Source: UBA1723 sp045629285 (GTDB taxonomy: Bacteria; Bacteroidota; Bacteroidia; Bacteroidales; Paludibacteraceae). From it: a DNA stretch of 64,000 nucleotides. The translations under genes and the position numbers were made by a program. The notes beneath the pieces were generated by a model. That model searched no databases and was not told the origin of the DNA. It saw nothing but the letters and a program-made list of their open reading frames with translations. Shown piece after piece: positions 1-7,166 of the stretch; within the stretch, counting starts at the first letter, position 1, and each line of letters starts with the position of its first letter. The stretch covers positions 1 through 64,000 of the forward strand of contig JAZQQY010000037.1 in assembly GCA_045629285.1 (NCBI GenBank). Direction: 5' to 3'.

Positions 1-273
1 GAAGACAAAGGCGAGTTTGTGGGAAGCTGGCAGACTCCGTCAGAAGACTACAGCACATCCGACTCCCATGTCTTTTTCCCTGCCGCTGGAAACCGCAACG
101 GTTCGGGTGTCCGCAGTGTGGGCAGCTACGGCTACTATTGGTCGTCTTCGCTAAGCGAGAAGTACGGGGGCAGCGCTCGCTTCTTGTACTTCGATGAGAA
201 GCGCGCCTACTGGGACCGCTGCGACTACCGCTTCAGTGGGTTCCCAGTGCGTGCGGTTCGCGCTCAGAAATAG
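1..273 (+). CDS. FISUMP (Fib_succ_major) surface protein, C-terminal part, 5' end outside window
   Basis: The reading frame is open from base 1 and stops with TAG at 271-273, so only the last 90 residues are visible. The segment reads FFPAAG...GYYWSSSL...ARFLYF...GFPVRAVRAQK, the usual end of Bacteroidales FISUMP/Fib_succ_major proteins, which have a C-type-lectin-like fold and are exported. It is a near-copy of the protein encoded on the minus strand at 1539-2384. Bases 1-90 and 238-322 read identical to that gene, while 91-237 differ at 22 codons by amino-acid replacement and at one synonymously. That tract looks like a diversified variable region. The function (ligand binding or adhesion) is inferred. 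Confidence 0.8.
   Translation, partial: EDKGEFVGSWQTPSEDYSTSDSHVFFPAAGNRNGSGVRSVGSYGYYWSSSLSEKYGGSARFLYFDEKRAYWDRCDYRFSGFPVRAVRAQK
91..237 (+). other. putative DGR-type variable region (copy 1)
   Basis: This 147-base tract of the FISUMP gene is compared with 1575-1721 (reverse strand). Variable codons pair as AAC/TAC, AAC/GAC, CGC/AGC, AGC/TAC, TAC/CGC, AGC/CTC, TTC/TAC and so on. Changes sit at codon positions 1 and 2 while the third base stays fixed, with one CTA/CTC exception. That is expected if the template held A at those sites. Being at the 3' end of a C-type-lectin-like target fits known DGR variable regions. No template repeat or reverse transcriptase is proven here. Confidence 0.65.
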
Positions 274-351
274 CATCCTTGCCCAAATATCCCCTAAAAG
301 GTACGCAACCCAATATCCTTTGATGTGAGTGGCGCGCACCGGTGGACATAA

Positions 352-519
352 GACGGATCTAGAGTAAATGCTTATTATAGTGAGGATGGTTTTAGGGAAG
401 AAGCCAATGCCATAGCAAAAACTTTGTTTTTTTACTTAAAGAGATTTTATAACAATTTGAAAGTAAATGGTCCTATTGAAAACAAAAAAGAAGGGACATT
501 TTCGGTTAAAATAGATTAA
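352..519 (+). pseudogene. 3' fragment of an unknown gene (about 55 codons), truncated at the FISUMP repeat
   Basis: An open frame with no start codon begins just after a TAA at 349-351 and ends at TAA 517-519. It encodes a lysine/aromatic-rich tail with segments such as EDGFREEANAIAKTLFFYL. It begins about 15 bases after the inverted repeat ends, and its stop lies only 4 bases before the ATG of the next gene. It therefore looks like the tail of the first gene of a two-gene operon whose 5' part was replaced or cut off by the FISUMP segment. The family is not recognised. Confidence 0.5.
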
Positions 520-523
520 TATT

Positions 524-916
524 ATGAACCAAATTTCAAAAACTAAATTGATTATGTCCCAATTTATATTTTCTTTTGTTTGGGAGTCATTAGCTTTGTA
601 TTATTTTGATTTTTTAACTGCTAAACATTTTTTTGAGTTTGAGCTTGGTATATTTGCATCTTGTTTGTCTTTGACAATAGTTTATTGCCTTTTCTTTAAA
701 CTAAAAGAAATGTCTAATAACGAATTTTTATTGCAACTAATTGATTTGCTTTTTATATCAATTTTTTTTTCTTGCTTGGAATGTATACCTTTTATTTTTC
801 TATTGCTTCTTTCTAAATGGATGACTTTAATGTCATTTTTAGGTGTTTGGTTACCCATTTTAGTTTTTAAGCTTATAGTTTGGAAAAATACAAATAAACT
901 TATGGAATCGAGATAG
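524..916 (+). CDS. small hydrophobic membrane protein, unknown function
   Basis: This encodes 130 residues with about four hydrophobic segments (roughly residues 10-28, 38-60, 66-88 and 90-112) and a basic C-terminus, so an inner-membrane protein is likely. The DNA is clearly more AT-rich than the housekeeping genes in the window. The ATG follows the truncated upstream frame by 4 bases, suggesting former co-transcription with it. No family is recognised. The AT richness, the broken upstream partner and the FISUMP copies on both sides suggest an accessory, horizontally acquired stretch. Confidence 0.5.
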   Translation: MNQISKTKLIMSQFIFSFVWESLALYYFDFLTAKHFFEFELGIFASCLSLTIVYCLFFKLKEMSNNEFLLQLIDLLFISIFFSCLECIPFIFLLLLSKWMTLMSFLGVWLPILVFKLIVWKNTNKLMESR

Positions 917-921
917 AAAAA

Positions 922-1362
922 CTATTTGTTTTTGACGTCTACAATTAAAGACTGTTTTACTGTTATCAATTGTGATTTGCAGTCAAATGATAATGATTGG
1001 TTATCGTCACTCACCACATATACACCTTTCGAAGCTGATAGCATAATCTCCGCACTTCCATCAGCATCGGTTGTGACAGAAGCCACCGTCTTTCCGTTCA
1101 TATCAAACACCTGAATCTTCATGTTTGGCTGTGCATTGGCGACGTGGATGGTGCCGTTTTCAGCATAAACTTCAAGTGCTGCGTTGCTGATGATATTTGA
1201 TGTATTGGTTTGATTGTCTGATGTAGTAACTTTGTTTGCAACCGCGCGCACAGGGAACCCATCGCTGCGGTCGAAGTTGCGCCAGTAGACTCCCTCCTCG
1301 AGGAAGTTCAAGTTGCGAGCGTTGTTCTCGTTCTTCTCGTTGAGCTAAGACGACCGTCGTAC
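922..1362 (-). pseudogene. FISUMP gene remnant with a C-terminal sorting-like tail; contains an AAC-rich tract
   Basis: Read on the minus strand, this matches the end of FISUMP proteins (SSLNEKNENNARNLNF, then GFPVRAV) and continues into about 85 residues ending in VDVKNK. The tail has the pattern of Bacteroidetes C-terminal sorting/adhesion domains (KIQVFDMNGKTV, then ASKGVYVV). The frame is broken upstream: the expected WSSSL region carries a TAG at 1345-1347 and lacks one base before the tryptophan codon, and no 5' part of the gene is present. It is a decayed 3' fragment lying between two other FISUMP copies. Most codons that vary between those copies are AAC or AAG/GAG here. Confidence 0.7.
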
Positions 1363-1475
1363 GACTCCCTGCCATGCTCTATTGTAAATATCTCGCTTAT
1401 TGTTGCCATAATCTAAAAAAATTAATCCTTTGCCGGAGTGGCACCCGTGCTGTACCGTCGGGGCACATCACAGCA

Positions 1476-1811
1476 CGCGCCTCTCACACCAAAGGATATT
1501 GGGTTGCGTACCTTTTAGGGGATATTTGGGCAAGGATGCTATTTCTGAGCGCGAACCGCACGCACTGGGAACCCACCGTCGCGGTCGTAGCCGTAGTCCC
1601 AGTAGGCGCCCTCCTCATTGAAGAACAAGTAGCGAGCGAGGCCCTCGCGCCCCTCGTTGAGCGAAGACGACCAATTGTAGCCGTAGTAGCCCACACTGCT
1701 GACATCCGAACCGTCGCGGTATCCAGCGGCAGGGAAAAAGACATGGGAGTCGGATGTGCTGTAGTCTTCTGACGGAGTCTGCCAGCTTCCCACAAACTCG
1801 CCTTTGTCTTC
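1476..1811 (-). repeat. 336-bp inverted repeat, right arm (partner 1-336)
   Basis: Reverse-complement partner of 1-336, covering the 3' part and downstream flank of the intact FISUMP gene. At the inner edge lies a short inverted repeat, GTGCTGT at 1447-1453 with ACAGCAC at 1470-1476. The two arms enclose about 1.1 kb holding a truncated gene, a membrane protein and a FISUMP remnant. Confidence 0.85.
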
Positions 1812-2384
1812 CGCACTCTTTGCCTTATATACTATGATTCCTCTCACTTCTCTTCCATTGTAGCTGTCTGTCCATACCACATAGCACTCATCCAAAAGCT
1901 CTCTCTGCTCCTCGTTTGTCGGCATGCGCCACTCTGATCCCCAGTTGGCTGTCGCCGCGTCATCCTCGGGGAGAAGTGTTGTCAATCCATCTTCTGAATT
2001 ATACTTTGTATAAATTTTAGAATCGGCATTAAACCATTTGGATGTTGAGTCGGCATAAACCTCTTTCGGCTCAGTCTCGCCCCATGCGAAATAGTCGCCA
2101 TATTGTTCAGGTTTGGTTGCACCAACGTTGTATGTGGCCCATAGAGTGCCGCTTGGAAGTCCAAGGTCAATGTAGGAGTGGATAGATGATGATGTGTCTG
2201 AAGGGATTACTGGTGTTGTGTCTGAAGGGATAATTTCCTCGGTCATAAAATCCACCTCTGTCACATCTTCCACATCAAATTTCACTATTTTGCCGTCGTT
2301 TGTCTTCACCTGCATGAAGGTCGCGACGTATGATGCGATTCCTATTGCACCTACACCTAATGTTGCTAGTAATTGTTTTTTCAT
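1539..2384 (-). CDS. FISUMP (Fib_succ_major) exported surface protein, probable DGR target
   Basis: This encodes 281 residues. An N-terminal signal peptide (about 1-22) is followed by KTNDGKIVKFDVEDVTEVDF, a stretch typical of Bacteroidales surface proteins. A short Ser/Thr/Pro linker (SDTTPVIPSDTSSS) leads to the FISUMP domain from about residue 70: DLGLPSGTLWATYNVG, FAWGETEPKEVY, WGSEWRMPTNEEQ, and finally the tract ending GGFPVRAVRAQK. The 3' tract at 1575-1721 differs from the copy at 1-273 in a pattern resembling adenine mutagenesis, while the flanks are identical. It is probably displayed on the cell surface as a ligand-binding lectin-like protein. A long leader with hairpins and a TACATTTG -7 element lies upstream. 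The role as a retroelement target is inferred. Confidence 0.85.
   Translation of the reverse strand: MKKQLLATLGVGAIGIASYVATFMQVKTNDGKIVKFDVEDVTEVDFMTEEIIPSDTTPVIPSDTSSSIHSYIDLGLPSGTLWATYNVGATKPEQYGDYFAWGETEPKEVYADSTSKWFNADSKIYTKYNSEDGLTTLLPEDDAATANWGSEWRMPTNEEQRELLDECYVVWTDSYNGREVRGIIVYKAKSAEDKGEFVGSWQTPSEDYSTSDSHVFFPAAGYRDGSDVSSVGYYGYNWSSSLNEGREGLARYLFFNEEGAYWDYGYDRDGGFPVRAVRAQK
1575..1721 (-). other. putative DGR-type variable region (copy 2)
   Basis: This is the counterpart of 91-237 with the same length and reading frame. Of about 66 codons from FFPAAG to the stop, 22 differ by replacement and one silently between the copies. The scaffold residues (GYGYxWSSSL, ARxLxF, AYWD, GFPVRAVRAQK) are invariant. 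The neighbouring remnant at 1303-1344 shows AAC or AAG/GAG at the matching variable codons. Confidence 0.65.
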
Positions 2385-2400
2385 ATTATTTCTCTTTTAT

Positions 2401-2471
2401 CCGACAGTCGTTTGCTTCGCAAATGACAATCGGTTACGTTAACTTTCAGTTATGCGTTCCCTTCGGGAACG
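2401..2471 (-). promoter_or_regulatory. structured 5' leader with two hairpins upstream of the FISUMP gene
   Basis: Two potential hairpins lie in the leader. One pairs around TTTGC-TTC-GCAAA with an extended imperfect stem (2401-2433). The other is CGTTCCC-TTC-GGGAACG (about 2454-2471), with a UUCG-like loop. Both lie between the -7 element at 2523-2530 and the ATG at 2384, so they would be transcribed. A regulatory role is inferred from position only. Confidence 0.4.
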
Positions 2472-2522
2472 TTTCATTTTTATTTCTTAATGATTTTGAA
2501 TGATTTTTTGCTTTTATCGCCA

Positions 2523-2530
2523 CAAATGTA
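2523..2530 (-). promoter_or_regulatory. -7 promoter element of the FISUMP gene
   Basis: On the minus strand the bases read TACATTTG, matching the Bacteroidetes -7 consensus TAnnTTTG. No convincing -33 TTTG is seen. It would give a leader of about 135 bases. Confidence 0.4.
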
Positions 2531-2589
2531 GTGCTTTATCCTCGATTTTTCATATTCCAGACCATAGTTAACTTACCTTAACATTCAAA

Positions 2590-2868
2590 TCTCCCTTCCG
2601 CCCACGGTAGCGACTCGTTTGTCAATTGTCCCTTCAGGGCGTAGAATTGCACGGGGATATCGCAGACCCAGGGTGTCGCTGCGCTTTGCCCTGGGCTGAT
2701 ATGCTTATCCCTTTCAGGGAAACGGCGTAGCAACCTCATCTACCGTGGCCGGATAATTAACATCCCTTCTACTTAGACAGGAAATACCTTGTCTAATTGG
2801 TTGTCGCATTCATAAGCGACTGAGCTCAAAAGTGCTCAAACTCATGTCGCCGAAGCCGATTTGAGCAC
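2590..2868. repeat. palindrome-rich intergenic region
   Basis: No gene is seen between the FISUMP leader and the DUF2157 gene. The stretch holds several inverted repeats: CCCACGGTAG near 2600 with CTACCGTGG near 2745, CCCAGGG/CCCTGGG (2667-2695), GTCGC/GCGAC near 2805-2822, and GTGCTCAAA/TTTGAGCAC (2832-2868). The outer pair resembles the GGCCAyGGT palindromes found elsewhere in the window. Confidence 0.45.
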
Positions 2869-2943
2869 ATTATCCATTATGGTCAATTCAGGAAACATTA
2901 TCAAACAACAAAATTAAGTTAATGAAATTTAAATATGAGACAA

Positions 2944-2978
2944 TTGTTGGTGCGGAAGATTTTAATTCCCTATTTTTG
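2944..2978 (+). promoter_or_regulatory. promoter of the DUF2157-DUF4401-GDYXXLXY operon
   Basis: TTGTTGG at 2944-2950 is followed after 20 bases by TATTTTTG at 2971-2978, a good match to the Bacteroidetes -33/-7 pattern. It lies downstream of an in-frame ATG at 2922 and upstream of the ATG at 3006, which favours 3006 as the true start. Confidence 0.5.
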
Positions 2979-3005
2979 CCCAAAACATATAAAACAAGTT
3001 CTAAT

Positions 3006-3938
3006 ATGGAAAATAATAGTGCGATCAGTTCGCCATCTATAAAAAGGGCAGATGGAGAGAAATGGCTGAAATTCTCGGAAATATTGACGCTCACACTTGG
3101 AGCTGGGTTCCTGTTGAGCGGAATCATATTCTTTTTTGCATACAACTGGGATGGACTACATCGCTTCGCAAAGATGGGTGTTGTAATGGGACTTCTGTTG
3201 ACGACATTCGTCACCGTGGTGAAAGTGCCGATGCGTGATTGGATACGCAACATCACAATTTTTGCGATGTGCATATTGGTCGGAGCCTTCTTAGCTGTGT
3301 ATGGTCAAGTGTATCAGACGGGAGCCGACAGCTACCTGCTATTTTTAAGTTGGGCATTGTGCATTGTCGTTTGGGTGGCGGTGGCAGACTTCTATCCATT
3401 GTGGATTTTCTTCATAGGGTTGGTCTTGCTTACCTACGGATTGCATCCGTCTGTCGACTTTGCCCTCACCGACTATTTGGTGATTCTTACCGTCTTCACG
3501 GCATTCTTTGAATTTTCACCTAAATTTATTCCAAACAAAAGTGTCGCTCCGAAATGGTTCATGACATTGTTTGTTTGCATATTAACTGTTATATCAGTGA
3601 TAGAGATATCCATTTTCATCTTTGAAAGAAACGACAGGATTGTAGGTGTATTGGGTCTGTTGGTCAGCATTGTGGTGTACGCGCTTTCATGCATATACTC
3701 CCTACAAAAGAAAAATCTGGCAATTTATTCTATATTTTGCACAGGAATACTAGTGTTGGCATATGAATTATTCATCAAAATAATAGATGATTTTGATTCT
3801 ATGTTTTTCATTACGCTTCCTTTCATGGCTGGCATTTACTTTTTAGGCAAACATATCATAGACAAAAAGAAAGAGTGGGAATCTGAGACTCTCAACAAAG
3901 AGATCCAAGATGACACTGAGATTCATATTGACAAATAA
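3006..3938 (+). CDS. DUF2157 family multipass membrane protein
   Basis: This encodes 310 residues from the chosen ATG. A longer frame with 28 more residues starts at 2922, but the promoter-like elements lie inside that extension and the extra residues look unlike the family. A hydrophilic N-terminus is followed by a train of hydrophobic helices. The segment GQVYQTGADSYLLFLSWA is the recognisable DUF2157 signature (family form GQxYQTGAD...LFxxWA). DUF2157 proteins are inner-membrane proteins of unknown function. They commonly sit beside DUF4401 and GDYXXLXY proteins, exactly as here, with 21 bases to the DUF4401 gene. The three probably form one membrane complex, which is inference. Confidence 0.8.
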   Translation: MENNSAISSPSIKRADGEKWLKFSEILTLTLGAGFLLSGIIFFFAYNWDGLHRFAKMGVVMGLLLTTFVTVVKVPMRDWIRNITIFAMCILVGAFLAVYGQVYQTGADSYLLFLSWALCIVVWVAVADFYPLWIFFIGLVLLTYGLHPSVDFALTDYLVILTVFTAFFEFSPKFIPNKSVAPKWFMTLFVCILTVISVIEISIFIFERNDRIVGVLGLLVSIVVYALSCIYSLQKKNLAIYSIFCTGILVLAYELFIKIIDDFDSMFFITLPFMAGIYFLGKHIIDKKKEWESETLNKEIQDDTEIHIDK

Positions 3939-3959
3939 GAACTTTCAAAAAAGAATACT

Positions 3960-4979
3960 ATGGAATTTACAGATAAAATCGATTTTACAGAAGGCACAAA
4001 ACTGACATGGCCTCTTAAAATACTATTCTTCTTCGGCGGGCTAATTTCAATGAGCTCAATGCTTGGATTCTTTGCCCTACTGTTTACAAATGCGGATGAA
4101 TGCTTTATCTCCTGCTTTGGAATATGTATGACAGCAGGTGCCACATATATGACAAGGGTGATTGACAATGAAAAGCTGATTCTTTCAGTTGCTTACCCTC
4201 TGTGTCTTATCGGCCATTTTCTTATAAACATTGGCTTTTTCAAAATTGATAATGTCGAAGTTATAATTTTCTTAAACATCCTTGTCCTGGCAATAGCATG
4301 GATTTTTTGTCGCAACCATCTCATGAGACAAATTTTTCTGCTTGCTATTTTTGCTCTTATTCCACTTGTTTTCATAGACTTAAAGAATATTGATCACTCT
4401 ATATTTATTCATTATATTTTCTTTTTTTATGCTGTCATCCTTCTTGCGGTATATGGACTTACCATTATGTATGATGCGGATAAGTTCGACAAAGAGAACA
4501 TCTACGCACAATATATCCCGACAATTCGCTTTTGTACAATAGTGACAGCAATCGGTTATGCACGTGCCTCTGCCATGATCGGTTACATAGAGACCATATT
4601 AGGAAGTGATTTATTTTCCTTTAACGGTATAGTAGGATCTATAATCTGTGCGACATTCACATTTGTGGTGGCATATAAGCTATTGTCAAAACAGGTGAAA
4701 GACACTCAAAAATTTGCCTGGAGCATTGGACTCATCTTCTTGGGATGCGTCGCATCTTGTATCTCACCAGAGATGGCTCTTGCGACGTTAGGGCTTGTTC
4801 TTACATACACAGTTTTGGACTATTTCGGCGTGGCCATCTGCGGCCTTTTCATGATTTTTGCACTTAGCATATTCTACTATGATTTGAACATCACGTTGAT
4901 TTATAAATCCTACCTGCTGATGGCAAGTGGCATCGTCTTCCTATCTTTATTCTATTTCATTAAAAAATTGGCAAAATGA
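3960..4979 (+). CDS. DUF4401-like multipass membrane protein
   Basis: This encodes 339 residues. A short hydrophilic N-terminus (about 25 residues) is followed by roughly ten hydrophobic segments up to the C-terminus. Its place between a DUF2157 protein and a GDYXXLXY protein, its length and its helix-rich layout fit DUF4401. The family name rests partly on context. The stop codon overlaps the start of the next gene (ATGA, 4 bases), indicating translational coupling. The function is unknown. Confidence 0.7.
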   Translation: MEFTDKIDFTEGTKLTWPLKILFFFGGLISMSSMLGFFALLFTNADECFISCFGICMTAGATYMTRVIDNEKLILSVAYPLCLIGHFLINIGFFKIDNVEVIIFLNILVLAIAWIFCRNHLMRQIFLLAIFALIPLVFIDLKNIDHSIFIHYIFFFYAVILLAVYGLTIMYDADKFDKENIYAQYIPTIRFCTIVTAIGYARASAMIGYIETILGSDLFSFNGIVGSIICATFTFVVAYKLLSKQVKDTQKFAWSIGLIFLGCVASCISPEMALATLGLVLTYTVLDYFGVAICGLFMIFALSIFYYDLNITLIYKSYLLMASGIVFLSLFYFIKKLAK

Positions 4980-5530
4980 GCAAATTGAAATTATATATCA
5001 TATCAGCCAACATGTTGTTGGTTTTAGGATTCTTTTTCTTCAATATCATAAAAAACGAAAGCATCCTCAATGATGGAAAAACGGTTTTGCTGGAGCTTCG
5101 TCCCGTCGACCCTCGCTCTATAATGCAGGGCGACTATATGGCACTGCGATTCAGTCTGGGAGATCAAATAGGGCATAGGTCTCGTTGGGATATGACCAAA
5201 GATTTTGAAGATATAATTAGCAACGACGGAGAGACGGGCAAATATTGTGTGGCACGTTTGGATGATAACAATGTAGGACATTTTGTAAGACTGACTGATT
5301 CAGAAAACGGATTACATGAGAACGAAATACTTCTTCGCTACGAAACAGGCAAAAGTGTATGGGAGAAATATGTCTACTTCGGAACCGACAGTTATTTCTT
5401 CCAGGAAGGTACGGGAGAAAAATATGCCCACGCACGATATGGCATGTTCAAAGTCGCGACAAAAGGAGGATTGATAGGCTCTTGTAATCTTGTGGGATTA
5501 TGTGGAGAAGACAAACAATTGATAAAATGA
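4976..5530 (+). CDS. GDYXXLXY domain-containing membrane-anchored protein
   Basis: This encodes 184 residues. An N-terminal membrane anchor (about residues 4-22) is followed by an extracytoplasmic domain containing VDPRSIMQGDYMALRF, which carries the defining GDYxxLxY-type motif with Phe in place of the last Tyr. The preceding LELRPVDPRS is also typical. It ends the three-gene unit with DUF2157 and DUF4401 proteins and starts inside the DUF4401 stop codon. The domain is of unknown function, and the conserved gene trio suggests an envelope complex. Confidence 0.82.
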   Translation: MSKLKLYIISANMLLVLGFFFFNIIKNESILNDGKTVLLELRPVDPRSIMQGDYMALRFSLGDQIGHRSRWDMTKDFEDIISNDGETGKYCVARLDDNNVGHFVRLTDSENGLHENEILLRYETGKSVWEKYVYFGTDSYFFQEGTGEKYAHARYGMFKVATKGGLIGSCNLVGLCGEDKQLIK

Positions 5531-5549
5531 AATTTATTCCGTTATTCCC

Positions 5550-5809
5550 ATGAAAAAACTATTTTTGATAACCCTACTGACTATCTCTTCTTTTCCCGCT
5601 TTTACAAGAGAAAAGGAAGTGGCTCCTAAAGAAATTACATGGGCAAGGCTGATTTACTCGCCAGCGTAGGAAAATACGAAGATGCTCTTGTGCCAACCGA
5701 CAAAGCTATAAAACTTGATCCTACAGACATAGACGCAATATTGACTCGAAATTCAATTCAATTGGCGATGTCTCGTTTCGACGACGCATTGAAGACAATC
5801 GATTCATAA
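5550..5809 (+). pseudogene. frameshifted small exported TPR protein
   Basis: ATG at 5550 opens a signal-peptide-like frame (MKKLFLITLLTISSFPAF) that stops at a TAG after about 38 codons. A second frame, beginning at ATG 5639 and ending at TAA 5807-5809, reads GKYEDALVPTDKAIKLDPTD and then RFDDALKTIDS, classic TPR helices. One indel between them would restore a single exported TPR protein of about 86 residues. It lies 17 bases after the GDYXXLXY gene and may once have been part of that operon. A sequencing error cannot be excluded. Confidence 0.55.
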
Positions 5810-5847
5810 AATTATCGAACACGGATTGCACTCGTACGTCCATTGCC

Positions 5848-5891
5848 GGCCACGGTAGCCCAATGCCTACGGCATTTGGTCAACCATGGCC
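5848..5891. repeat. GGCCAyGGT intergenic palindrome (copy A)
   Basis: Imperfect hairpin: GGCCACGGTAGCCCAATGCC, then TAC, then the complementary GGCATTTGGTCAACCATGGCC arm. It belongs to the same family as 14578-14622 and 20085-20129, and lies just after the broken TPR gene. Confidence 0.55.
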
Positions 5892-6005
5892 TATGAATAC
5901 AACCGTTCCACGATAGCACAATGTCTTACCATGAAAACGGTTATCATGACAGACAAGATTGCAAAGTGTCACAGACGTTCAATTTCCTTTGTCGAATTTT
6001 ATTCA

Positions 6006-6545
6006 TCAATCAACTAAATTTGTCGACTTGTAGTTAATTAGCGAGAAATAAGGTAAAAATGATTTTTTATAAACTAAATCAATTTTATCATAAAACAATT
6101 CACTTAGTAAATCAGTGTCATATGCTTGATATACAAATATGAATTCACCATGCTTGCCATAATAAATTTTTAACAGGCTACCTAAAAAAGACAAATAATT
6201 ATAATCCTCATAAATCTCTATTCTATAAATGTCTTCCCTTAATATAATTTTATTATGATGATCATTATCAAACATAACACTATTTTCATTAAATATAAGT
6301 TTAGAATGCTTAAATTTTTGATAGACAATCCAAAATTGACTCATTTCCGAAAAAAAAAGGAAATTCAATAAAAACAGCATGAAAATTTCAGAAAAAATCA
6401 AAGTTATTATATCAGAACCATATCTTGTATAAAATGATGGTGCACAATAAAAAATACTAATAATAAGAACAGGCATACTCATCATTAATTCAAATATTAA
6501 ATATTTATAATACTTTTTATCTATCAAATCAACAGTCATCTCCAT
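6006..6545 (-). CDS. hypothetical membrane protein with a PH-like C-terminal region
   Basis: This encodes 179 residues. Two hydrophobic segments (about 17-38 and 46-66) are followed by a soluble part with alternating beta-like strands (KHSKLIFNENSVMFDN, IILREDIYRIEIYEDYNYL, LKIYYGKHGEFIFVYQ). This recalls YcxB-like/bacterial PH domains of small membrane proteins, but I cannot assign a family with certainty. The gene is AT-rich compared with its neighbours and is transcribed alone. Confidence 0.5.
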   Translation of the reverse strand: MEMTVDLIDKKYYKYLIFELMMSMPVLIISIFYCAPSFYTRYGSDIITLIFSEIFMLFLLNFLFFSEMSQFWIVYQKFKHSKLIFNENSVMFDNDHHNKIILREDIYRIEIYEDYNYLSFLGSLLKIYYGKHGEFIFVYQAYDTDLLSELFYDKIDLVYKKSFLPYFSLINYKSTNLVD

Positions 6546-6633
6546 AATTCAAAAACAAATAATAAAACAACTTGTTACCTTGAGAATTTTACAATTATAT
6601 TCTAATGACATTTAGAAACAATTAATCAAGCAA

Positions 6634-6666
6634 CAAGTGTTCTCTATAAAAGAGGACACTTGTTTT
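6634..6666 (+). terminator. strong hairpin followed by TTTT
   Basis: CAAGTGTTCTCT - ATAAA - AGAGGACACTTG forms a 12-bp stem (one G-T pair) followed by four T residues on the plus strand. No plus-strand gene ends immediately upstream; the neighbour starts at 6545 on the minus strand. It may end an unseen transcript or be an isolated structured element. Confidence 0.45.
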
Positions 6667-7096
6667 ACAAAATATCTTTGATAATTTGCTCTTAAGTGCT
6701 GCAAGAAAAAGCATGCTTTCCACCGGGCTTTTGCTCTCTATCGGGAACGCTAGAATTCTCATTTTTAGTCCCATATAAAATCCTTTTTTGGGTTAATACT
6801 CCTAATTATTCTTTCCTTTTACTCTTTCAAATATAAAATTCTATCCGTGAATTATTCCCAATCCAGCCGACTTTAACTTTTGTTAACAACCTTATTGTCC
6901 TTTTTTCTTTAGCTTTTTACCACATTCTCCCCTTATTGGTACAAAATGTCAAAATGTGCATGGTACCCCAATCTTCTACAATATAGTCTATTTTTAGGGA
7001 ATCTTTTAATAATTTGACATAATATCCATATAATCTATCTTTGCAAAGATTCATTATGATATTTGATTTCGTGAGGAAAAGAGAAAAAATATAAAA
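6667..7096. other. intergenic region without recognised gene
   Basis: This AT-rich stretch lies between the hairpin at 6634-6666 and the mscS terminator. I see no coding frame with family features and no tRNA or riboswitch. Short frames here lack any recognisable motif. Confidence 0.4.
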
Positions 7097-7127
7097 CAAA
7101 AAGAGACGGTCGTGTAGAACCGTCTCT
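7097..7127 (-). terminator. rho-independent terminator of mscS
   Basis: On the minus strand AGAGACGGT - 8-base loop - ACCGTCTCT is followed by TTTTTG. The perfect 9-bp stem lies about 40 bases after the mscS stop codon. Confidence 0.8.
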
Positions 7128-7166
7128 GAATATGTTGGTCGTATAGGACCGTCTTTACGAAATATA

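Larger units (their letters stand above)
1..336 (+). repeat. 336-bp inverted repeat, left arm (partner 1476-1811)
   Basis: This matches the reverse complement of 1476-1811. The arm includes the FISUMP 3' coding part and about 60 bases past the stop codon. Outside the variable tract only about two single-base differences are seen, near the inner end, after which similarity stops. The left end coincides with the window edge, so the repeat may be longer. Confidence 0.85.

Noticed and set aside
1374..1772. Plus-strand frame of 132 residues across the FISUMP 3' end
   Set aside because: It is the antisense shadow of the FISUMP coding sequence and inverted-repeat arm, with an Arg/Val-rich composition typical of such shadows.
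1..2530. A complete DGR with reverse transcriptase in this window
   Set aside because: No protein with reverse-transcriptase motifs or an Avd-like protein was found in any frame; only target-like genes and a template-like remnant are present.
2922..3005. N-terminal extension of the DUF2157 protein from ATG 2922
   Set aside because: A -33/-7 promoter pair lies inside it and the residues are unlike the family, so ATG 3006 is preferred; the longer form is not excluded.
6667..7096. Possible tRNA or small RNA gene in the gap before mscS
   Set aside because: No cloverleaf with T-arm consensus could be formed; only the hairpin at 6634-6666 is supported.
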